From: Acanthaster planci | Taxonomy: Eukaryota > Echinodermata > Asteroidea > Valvatida > Acanthasteridae | Length of the DNA: 64,000 nt | Assembly: GCF_001949145.1 (NCBI RefSeq) | Contig: NW_019091409.1 | Location: forward strand, 852,955 to 916,954 | Reading direction: 5' to 3' | Shown here: piece after piece, positions 57,001 through 64,000 of the stretch | Numbering within the stretch: the stretch's first letter is position 1 | Layout: each line of letters begins with the position of its first letter | Translations under genes and position numbers: made by a program | The notes under the pieces: generated by a model | Seen by the model: the letters and a program-made list of their open reading frames with translations, nothing else | Databases searched by the model: none | What the model was told of the DNA's origin: nothing

Positions 57001-60000
57001 GAGTTGGGACAGGGAAGGGGCCGAGCCAACTGAGGTGACAAACGTGAGAGTGAACGCTTCCAGCAGGTCGAAGCCGAAGCCTGCCCGCAAGAGCCCCTCG
57101 CCGTTAGGTAAGGTGAAGAAGGTGGCCCCCTTGCGGAGCAGGCGCCACCGAGGGAGGGCCATGGGGGTTGGTGGCGGTCTAGGTGGTGGTGCCATCGGTG
57201 GTGAAGGGTTGGGAGAAACGGGCTCATCCTCCAGCGAAGACACAGGGTTCTCTGATTGGATGAGCAACAAGGGAAGCCTGGAGAGAGACAGCAAAGCCCC
57301 CACCGGGGCCATAACCTCTGACCCAGGGGTCATGACGGGAATGATTGATTACATGCTTGGTGATGAAGAGCCGACATCCCTGAAAGGTTAGCCAAATATT
57401 GATCATCCAACTCAACTTTCAAAATCAAGTCATAACACCACTTGGTGTCAAAGAATGGAATGGGCGAGTACCTCCGGCGAGCAAGCTCAGTGCTACTGTA
57501 ATAATGGGTTCGTATGTGCCATTGCAGTTCTCAAACAGGCACGGTCTTTTAAGAAAAAAACACCTGATATCATGCCAGGACAAAAAATATTCAGTACATG
57601 TGTGTCAGCCTTCAGCCACCCTGATATGGCCATCCTTGCGTGTATTGATGTTCTCAAATATCCTACACTACATCTCAAATTCTGAATACTAAACTAGTCA
57701 CTTGGTAAGTCTATTCAGATACATGAAGTTGCTGCTCATGCACAAAGCAATATTTAAAAATCTAACATGGTTCAGTAAACGATATAAACTTGGCTTGGCA
57801 TTTGGAGTGCCAATATTTTATTAGGTTTTTTCATATGCAGACATGTACATGTATATTCACACTGAGTAAGCACTACGAATACAGTGTGAACTATGTCGGT
57901 GCGAGGGCAAAATTGAGTGTGAAAAACAACATGGTACACGTTCACTTATGTGAAATATTGCATCTACTTTTCAAATTTTGCAAAATAACTTGAAGTATGC
58001 TCAATTTCTCTGCTATAATTAATACAAGTATGTCCAGACAAATAGCGCACATGATCTTATGTTACTCCCACTGGAGTGCAGTAGAATACCATTAAACAGT
58101 AAGGGTATATGGTATTGAACTGTAGACTCGATCCAGTTGTGCACGTGTGCCATGCACTGCACCACTGCACTGCACTGTCCGTGTCTGTGGAAAACTTCCC
58201 AGGCTTTGACTGATCCAAAGGGCTCTCTATCCCCTTAAAGTCATTGATTGTCATGATCGTGGTGGAGATTTTTCACTTGACATGAAAAATCCATGGAAAT
58301 TTTCGCAGCTTGAAAGTCAGGTGGAAAAAGAGGCTTGGAAGGGGAAGACGAATATTATCAGAAATTAATCAGAAAAATCAACAAGCAAGGACACCGCAGG
58401 TAAACGTGGTGCGGTAAAGTGTTGAAGGAAAGTATGGAGGATTGAGGGACATACTTCGGCAGGCATATTTTTTCCTGATTTTTACAGTTTCCTCAAATCT
58501 CACCCCTCCTGTTAATAGTCCTTCCTCTTTCTCCCTCTATTAAATAGTGCCATCAACTCGGCACTAGGCCACTAGGCGTAGCACTCTTGCTTCATGCAAT
58601 GATGACATGATTTCCATGTTTTTGTTTTGACAGATGGATCCGAGGAGCTATACACACTAGCCAATCAGTGCTCTTCCGAGCTGTTGGCCCAGTCCAATCA
58701 GGTGACAGGGATCAATGTCAACACCAGTGTGGCCGAGCAGAAGGCCCAGACTGGAGGCTGGTTGTAAGTGGTCTTTCTCTTACAAGATGGCGGTTGCGTT
58801 GGCTGGTTCAGTTTTTACCACCTTCCTGTTAGCTACTCTATCTACTCCCCTTCAACCCCCATTAGCAAGAATAGGACTATGGAATACTTATAAACCCTTC
58901 AAAACTAAAACTATTACAAACCAAAAATCGATGATTCTGACAAACGTTGGGAATATTCTCCATAATGTTTATCCATTTCTCAAAACTTATTACAATTTGA
59001 TCTTTATCTATTTTCCAAAAATTGTTGGCACTTTCTCTCTAGAAAGCATTTTGTCTTCTGAGTTCTGCATCTGTGAGGTTGAAGATAATGGAAGAATTTC
59101 TACATACGACAAGTATCTAAAAAAAAGATCGATGGCATAAATGCATCTTTGCTGTTGTTGCTTCTGTACATAGTGCTTCGACCCTACTCTTATCTCCCCT
59201 GACTTTCCTTTTGAAAGCTGTTTTACTGATGATGCTGTTTACTAACGCTGCCTTTTGGAATACTGCGTCTGTTTTTTTTCTCTCCACCTCTAGCTTTCAC
59301 TCACTTGCCAAAGAAGTTGTGATACTTCAGAAGAATCCTGTCCAGGGAAAGTATCATTGGTAAGTCAGTGGTTTAACATTTTTGGAACTCATCTGTTTAA
59401 GAGTTTCAAAGGAATACCACTTCCGAACAAAAAAAAGGACCGTATATTCTAATGTCCTGATTGATGAGTGATATTACCAACCTGGCACCCCGTCCATGTA
59501 GTCAACTGTAGTCCAACTGTCATTGGACATGGTTTACAGTTGGTCAGTCAGTAGTGTTGCAGTCCAGTCCTTGTCCGAGCCCCAAAAATATATCAGTGTA
59601 TGTGTTGGTTCAGTAGGAATCAATCTTGAAAAGCTACACAGTATTTTTGGAGATATGGTGTTTGTGATTGTGAGACTGAGTGTTTATGCAGAAAATACGC
59701 TAGAAGTGTTCGTGTATTTGCAAAAGGACTCAGACTTGAGTTCCAGTCCGAGTCCTTTCACTGTTTGATATATTTCTTAAATGGCCACGTCATCGTGCCC
59801 AAATCCTTTTAAACCTTCCATATCATCATTTGTTTACTTTGGGAAACAGAAAATAGCTTGAAGACAAGGTGTTAGTCAGTGATCATTAACCATCGTTATT
59901 TCCACTCACTCCTCACAGCTTCCTTGGGAAAGGTGTAATCCGTGCGCGTCCAGAAGACGTCTTCAAAGCAGTTAAGAATCCACGGACCCGGTTCATCTTT

Positions 60001-63000
60001 GACAACATGCTGAAGGTATAAAAACGCCGTATTTTTCATACACATTGTCTGCATAATCCAAGGGAGCTTGACATTCCAGTACACTTTAAAATGAACTTGA
60101 AAAGTCTATCTGTCTCTACGTCAGGCACTTTGGCAAAGGTTTCCACTTGAAGCTCGCGATTAAATTTGTTGTAGTTACGTTCATTGCTGATGCTCTGCAG
60201 TTGACATTTTTGTTTTATTCCCCAGAAAATGGACATCATAAAGGAACTCAGTGACAGTGTACAAATAGGTAAGTAAAAGTTCATACTTTTTGACATTGTT
60301 TATGAAATATCAAACAGAAGTGATGTAGAGGAGAGCTTACAACAGTCTCATCCTGCCTCATTTTGAAAGTTAAGAGAAAGACGTCAGCAAAGGTAGCTGC
60401 AAGGAGCCATGTTTGTTTTAACGAACCTGCTCCATTTGAGGACAGGAGTTCCTTTCCAACTGCCTCAGAAAATCATATTTATTTTTGACTTCTGACACCA
60501 GATGGCTGGCACAGCCTTAAGGTTTCTGTGACCTCAGTTGCACGAGCCAAACTTGTTTTTTCCCAGTCAAATTTCCTTGCTGTACAACAATCTCCGGCCT
60601 CGGTATTTTGCTCCAAGAGCAACGGTAATTTTCTCCAGGGTTCCCTTTTCTTGCTTGCTGGAAATTGCTTCATGTGCCGTGAATTATGCCTGTTATCGAG
60701 CTCCAGCATGTAATAAATGACACCTCACATTATGGGTTTTGTTTCCAGATGCATGACTCGTTTTTTGAATTTGATACTTCAGTCAGCTTCTGGAGTGTGC
60801 AACATGTATCTCTTCATGGAATATTCCAAATTTTGAAAGTTGGACCCCAACATCTGTCTTTTTTGAACAATTTCTTTTATTCTGGTACTTTTTGTGTTTG
60901 TAGTCCATGCAGTCCATGAGGTCCCTCAGCTTTTGAGGAAGGAATCTAGGGATTTCTGCCTGCTTCAAAGCAGCAAAATTGAGGTAGGAATAAAATTGTC
61001 ATGTCAATTATGGCTGATATATTCTCATTCATTGTAAAACCTATGAGCCAAGTGTGAGAATTGACATGTGCATGTTATGTTTCCATGTGCACTGAACCAG
61101 TCGCACCATTGAGAAAATGGTGTCTTGTCTTAGGTTCCTACCAGCACTTTGTCTCTGAACTTTGAACCCTTGACAGACAAGGTCCCATCAAATGACCCAT
61201 CCACCTGTCCTTGGATGGGCAAGTTGCGATTCTGGATGGACACTTTTTGAAATGTACAATTGCACATAACTGGTAGAGTTTTGAACAAGGACAGTAAATC
61301 TGACGCTTGGGTTTTTTCGTACAATTTTTTATACAACTAAAATTTATTTTTGAGTAAAACAAGAGCAGAAAACATACCTTGTAAGCAGACCAACCAACCC
61401 TGGTAAGAGCTGTAAGAGCCCAGGGCCCAATTTCATGGCGCTGCTTACCTCAGAATTCTGTGCTTAAGATCTCCATTCTGTGCTAACTGCCAGCAGAAAA
61501 ATTCTGCGCTAACTCTTTATGCACAAAATCCTTAGTTATGGGATGTATGTATGCGCTCAAGCCCAAATTCCTTGCTAACCCCTGCAATACGTTCGCCATA
61601 AGCACAGAATTTTCTGCTACGGTAAGTGCCAATTTCTTGCTTGCAGTAAGCAGCACGGTGAAATTGGGCCCAGATGTAGGGAGATTGAGCCGGCGTAAGT
61701 GGAACCACCAAAATAGAGGTAAAAGAAAATATGCTTTCCTATGTAGATAATTCATGTCCTTCCATCCATTAGGGTTCGTCACACATTGTCTCCTTCACGT
61801 CAGCAAATGTAGCAGAGTGCCCTCCCTCAGAGGCCATCCCTAGAGCCCACGTTCTACCTAGTGGTTGGGTCATCGAACCCATTGTTGACAACAGAGGGTC
61901 TAAGTTCTCCATGGTTACATACATAGCACAGGTAAGCATCAAGAACAGCAAGTGTAAAGTGGGGAAATATTTGAGAGCATGGTTTAGTGTTGATCTGTGG
62001 TAGGTATTCAGCACAACGTGCTGTGGCTAAAAAATGTTACTCGGTGTAACAAACCTGCAATTTGCCATGTGGCATTTTGTGGGGCTTTTTGTGGATTGTC
62101 AGTTTGATTTGATTGTGTTGATACATTTGAACCAAGTGATCATATCCGCTGATTGGCAGATCTTTTTCCCCTCTTTGTTTGAGAGAACTGTCAAGTGCAA
62201 TGAGTTCCAGGAATCCTTGTAGGCCTTTGTTACAAAAGTTATCATCTCAAGCGTTGAATTTGCAGAGAGGATTTCCCTGCTTAAAAACCAAAGACTGGCT
62301 CTGCAGTCCAAGATTCTGGTTTGGCTGATGAACCACTCAATCAGGGTGTTACTGAGTGGCCTTGAGGTCTAGTCTAATCTTGTCATTGTTATGATCTCTT
62401 CAAATATGAACAGTTTTACAATTTCAGTTGAACAGAGAGACTGCTTTGCGTGGGCGCTGACACTCTAAACTCCAGAAAACCATAACTGTTAACAATTATG
62501 TTATCTAGCCTTGTGTGCGCAATTAAGGCAGTGCAGGTTTTTTTCTATTCGTGGAGAACCACAACTATGCTTACTGCACACACATGGAATAGGGGAGGGA
62601 TGGGACAAGTGGGTCATCGGGGGCAACTGGCACATTCTTAGACCAAATTAAATTAAAAGGTTATGAAATTGACCAGTTGCGTTTAAACAACTATTTAGTT
62701 TTTCAGAGACTAAGCTGAACATAAATTGAGGCCTAAGTGAAAAATATAAATAAACTTGAAAAATAAACTTCAAATCATGATTTAGGATAAAAATGCCTAA
62801 ACCAAGCAACTCCGTACTTACCTTAACATCCCCAAATCCAGAAATTACCTGACTGGAGGAAAGGTAGAGGAATTTTCTAATTAATTTTTTAAATTGAACG
62901 CTGGTGCTTCTGAGATAATTATGATTGCCAATTTCAGTGTTTTATTATCAATTTACTCATTCCACCATTCATTTTGTACCCTGTTGGTGGCAAGCTTTAA

Positions 63001-63583
63001 GGTTTTATGATGTGGTCCACTTGCCCCTGGTGTGGGGCTAGTGGTCCACTTTTACATGAATTTTTAATGAGTTCATACGTTTTATTAATGTTATTGATTT
63101 CAGCTGTTTGCAATAAACAAATACGTGTTTTGGTCATGTTTTAATAGTAGTTTTATCCTTTTCCTGGATTATTGAATATGGTTAGAATAAAAAATGTGCC
63201 TAAGTGGTCCAGTAGCCCTACTCTCGCCTACAATTGTATATTAAACAGGGTTTGATCAATGGTATGCTAGCGGTTATACCAAATAAGTCATTACACATGA
63301 TCGGTAACCCATCAGTCACATTGCAGAAATTCATATTGCTATTATGTAAAAGCCTGTTGCCCCGAAGCCCTTGATTGATGGCAGGCTGACAAGTATTGCT
63401 ACCTATGGGAGTCAACAGCACCATCCAATCAAAATAAAATGGCGAAATATTTTGACTGTTTTTCTGGCACAGGTCTGCATAGGTGGCAAGGGTGTACCAG
63501 CTAGCTTCATTCATTTCCTCTCCAGACGTGTTCCCCTCAGCGTGGCATATCTTCGCCTCTTTGTTGAAGCAGAGAACATGTAG
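41951..63583 (+). CDS. Membrane-anchored tandem START-domain protein (13 coding exons assembled)
   Basis: Exons: 41951-42067, 51140-51208, 52565-52615, 54836-55128, 56187-56299, 56724-57386, 58634-58763, 59294-59359, 59919-60015, 60226-60268, 60904-60983, 61773-61931, 63473-63583; 1992 nt, 663 aa. Residues 14-36 form a hydrophobic span after LLEW, likely a signal anchor. About 66-280 is START-like (HGCFATVDAEAEDVLAAV, QREWDP, RTWRVERDG, CYLLIQPI, LHFIWSP). About 285-440 is a basic, Gly- and Ser-rich linker. About 445-660 is a complete START domain (FLGKGVIRARPEDVFKAV, RDFCLLQ, AECPP, HVLPSGWIIEPI, YIAQ, FLSRRVPLSVAYLRL). START domains bind lipids or sterols; the ligand here is unknown. The front of the first domain looks short, so an exon may be missing. 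I know no named vertebrate family with this layout; STARD9-like is the nearest comparison for the second domain. Confidence 0.85.
43868..44241. mobile_element. Inverted-repeat MITE, copy 3
   Basis: Starts GTTACGCCTCAACTACAGCA, ends TTAGGGCGTAAC, and the interior follows copy 2 (GTGCCACATTTT, GATGAATTATGTCAAG, ATTGGTCAACAATAGTT). More diverged than copy 2. Confidence 0.8.
44947..45086. repeat. TACATGTA-rich palindromic stretch
   Basis: Repeated TACATGTACATGTA units at 44947, 45007 and 45063 interrupted by short spacers. The same motif is scattered through most introns of the window. Confidence 0.8.
45254..45702. mobile_element. Non-autonomous hAT-like element with CGAATATTCG ends
   Basis: The left end TAGGCCTGTGCCGAATAT with GAATATTCGATGATTAGCGA is mirrored by the right end ATTCGAATAGTGAATTATTC and GACTCAGCCCTA. 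A 111-codon open frame inside has no transposase motif. No clean 8-bp duplication is visible, so the class is tentative. Confidence 0.5.
46730..48440 (-). mobile_element. 5'-truncated non-LTR retrotransposon with reverse transcriptase (Jockey/CR1 superfamily)
   Basis: On the minus strand from 48440: FLDWSKAFDKCDHSILL, GICGNTLSWISNFLSNREQR, GVPQSSVLGPVLFN, then the catalytic YADD (48142-48153), and DLNALSRWCSDNQMKLN. The frame is open for about 150 codons to about 47970, then a frameshift leads to YKYLGVIL, RPILEYAALVWLPH and the usual C-terminal tail near 47450. The AT-rich 3' UTR holds a near-duplicated 110-bp block (46958 and 47069). Younger than the copy at 39323. Confidence 0.85.
51140..51208 (+). 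CDS. Tandem-START gene coding exon 2
   Basis: DYKLKSRKFQQQQTNLQFLL and GQK; polar, Gln-rich stretch after the anchor. Acceptor tccatag, donor gtaagt, phase 0 on both sides. Confidence 0.65.
52565..52615 (+). CDS. Tandem-START gene coding exon 3
   Basis: CSQTLHGCFATVDAEAE, joining DVLAAVQN to give the START strand LHGxFATVDAxAEDVLAAV. The acceptor could be gtcag before 52565 or the in-frame gccag before 52574. Donor gtacac, phase 0. Confidence 0.7.
52616..54835 (+). other. Intron 3 of the tandem-START gene
   Basis: A 2.2 kb intron containing a foldback element at 53316-53469. A 141-codon minus-strand frame at 53822-54247 shows no known domain. Confidence 0.6.
53316..53469. mobile_element. 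Foldback element with about 70-bp arms
   Basis: TTCACAATGGGGCGCC and CCAAGAGTTTG, ATTGGCCAATCACAA on the left are mirrored by TTGTGATTGGCCAA, CAAACTCTTGG and GGCGCACTATTGTGAA on the right. Nearly the whole 154 bp folds back. A half copy lies at 39154-39222. Confidence 0.8.
54836..55128 (+). CDS. Tandem-START gene coding exon 4 (core of first START)
   Basis: DVLAAVQNITKQREWDPSIT, DIENPVMTDMVCIMSS, and KRDIVVN, with a longer than usual middle insert (LDLHYFWRILPFSLKLGMKV). Acceptor ttccag, donor gtcagg, phase 2 end. Confidence 0.9.
56187..56299 (+). CDS. Tandem-START gene coding exon 5
   Basis: TWRVERDGTCWMFSKNEDSI and WCYLLIQPIQE: the strands that in START domains read RSW..DG.. and SGWVIEPL. 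Acceptor ttacag, donor gtatta. Confidence 0.9.
56724..57386 (+). CDS. Tandem-START gene coding exon 6 (end of first START plus long linker)
   Basis: One 663-nt exon. The first 65 residues (RRRSVLHFIWSPSPDASKTA and MRVAALRQYIKHTQL) close the first START domain with its C-terminal helix. The rest is low complexity: an acidic patch EEDNEDELG, a basic patch LRSRRHRGRA, then glycine runs and GSSSSEDTGFSDW. Acceptor tttcag, donor gttagc. Confidence 0.92.
58634..58763 (+). CDS. Tandem-START gene coding exon 7
   Basis: DGSEELYTLANQCSSELLAQ and NTSVAEQKAQTGGW: helix 1 and the conserved Trp that open the second START domain. Acceptor tgacag, donor gtaagt. A 141-codon frame crossing the donor is in another frame. 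Confidence 0.9.
59294..59359 (+). CDS. Tandem-START gene coding exon 8
   Basis: FHSLAKEVVILQKNPVQGKY: second START, strands 1-2. Acceptor cctctag, donor gtaagt. Confidence 0.9.
59919..60015 (+). CDS. Tandem-START gene coding exon 9
   Basis: FLGKGVIRARPEDVFKAVKN and FDNMLK, a textbook START segment. Acceptor tcacag, donor gtataa, phase 0. Confidence 0.93.
60226..60268 (+). CDS. Tandem-START gene coding exon 10
   Basis: KMDIIKELSDSVQI, only 43 nt, in phase with both neighbours. Acceptor ccccag, donor gtaagt. Confidence 0.9.
60904..60983 (+). CDS. Tandem-START gene coding exon 11
   Basis: HAVHEVPQLLRKESRDFCLL and QSSKIE; RDFCLL matches the START RDFV.L strand. Acceptor ttgtag, donor gtagga. 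Confidence 0.92.
61423..61671. mobile_element. MITE-like repeat with GGGCCCAATTTCA ends
   Basis: The left end GGGCCCAATTTCATGGCGCT and GCTTAC are mirrored by GTAAGCAGCACGGTG and AAATTGGGCCC at the right; 249 bp. Inside, TTCTGTGCTTA/CTAACT-like blocks repeat in both orientations. It lies in intron 11 of the tandem-START gene. Confidence 0.8.
61773..61931 (+). CDS. Tandem-START gene coding exon 12
   Basis: SSHIVSFTSANVAECPPSEA, RAHVLPSGWIIEPI and SMVTYIAQ: the most conserved half of the second START domain. Acceptor cattag, donor gtaagc, phase 0. Confidence 0.95.
63473..63583 (+). CDS. Tandem-START gene coding exon 13 (C-terminal helix, stop)
   Basis: CIGGKGVPASFIHFLSRRVP then LSVAYLRLFVEAENM and TAG, the amphipathic lid helix of START. 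Acceptor ggcacag. No AATAAA is seen in the remaining 417 bp. Confidence 0.95.
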   Translation, partial: VCIGGKGVPASFIHFLSRRVPLSVAYLRLFVEAENM

Positions 63584-64000
63584 GAGGATTTCAAGACTTC
63601 GGCCCCCTCATGCATAGCAAGTCTTGTGTTTATGTCTTCAAAGTATTTAGTCGATGTTTGTGCTTTTGCCAGTGACCACATATAGCTGAAATCATTTTTC
63701 TGTAAGGCTCATCTTTTGGCCAATTAATGCACGGCCACCAATTCAATTTTTGTGCCTGTCTCATAGTACTGAGGATTTACTGACCATTTTTTTTCTTTAA
63801 TCAGTATCCATCACTCACTTAGTGTGGCTGAAATTTTTTTTTTCCTTTTCTACCTGTTGTGCTGATAGTTTTCATGGAAAATGTTTGCACTGAAACCTCA
63901 TTTCAGCTAATACAGGAAAATGGACCTTTTACAATAGCCCTCAGCAAGGCTGGAAACTTAATGAACCTTTTGTCTCTTACCCCCTCCGCTAAAAACTTTC

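Noticed and set aside
58715-59140. 141-codon frame running from START exon 7 into the intron
   Set aside because: Out of frame with the START protein in the exon part; the intron part looks random.
62580-63220. Possible inverted-repeat element with GTGGTCCACTTGCCCC-like pieces in the last START intron
   Set aside because: Similarity between the two ends is patchy and I could not define borders.

Overview
The window is animal nuclear DNA: short exons separated by long AT-rich introns with GT-AG (and two GC-AG) splice sites, many small inverted-repeat elements, two decayed LINE retrotransposons and two assembly gaps. The genes look metazoan. The many TACATGTA-type palindromes and the GGGCCCAATTTCAT-type repeat suggest a marine invertebrate deuterostome, with an echinoderm somewhat favoured over a hemichordate or amphioxus. 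No species can be fixed from the sequence alone.

Four protein-coding genes can be assembled exon by exon, each with phase-consistent splice junctions. (1) Minus strand, 1195-18479: methionine synthase (MTR). There are 16 coding exons from the start codon through the homocysteine, folate and cobalamin-cap modules; the 3' third lies beyond the left edge. (2) Plus strand, 18904-26064: CCS, the copper chaperone for superoxide dismutase, complete in 8 coding exons (269 aa). (3) Minus strand, 28273-35675: a KLHDC2-type kelch substrate receptor of CUL2 ubiquitin ligases, complete in 11 coding exons (413 aa), two of whose introns use GC donors. (4) Plus strand, 41951-63583: an unnamed gene of at least 13 coding exons (663 aa as assembled). 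It encodes an N-terminal membrane anchor, one START-like domain, a basic/glycine-rich linker and a second complete START domain.

Layout: MTR and CCS are head to head with only 424 bp between their start codons, so they probably share a bidirectional promoter. CCS and KLHDC2 are tail to tail. KLHDC2 and the tandem-START gene are divergent, separated by about 6 kb that holds a miniature inverted-repeat element, an array of small hairpins and a dead LINE. MTR (one-carbon metabolism), CCS (copper delivery to SOD1), KLHDC2 (C-degron quality control) and the START protein (presumed lipid binding) are not known to form one pathway; I see ordinary eukaryotic neighbours, not an operon-like system.

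The most novel-looking items are the membrane-anchored tandem-START protein, the MTR/CCS shared promoter, a 10-bp AGAGGGCGCT motif recurring five times around gene starts, and several families of short inverted-repeat (foldback/MITE) elements. Most other open frames are chance or antisense shadows.
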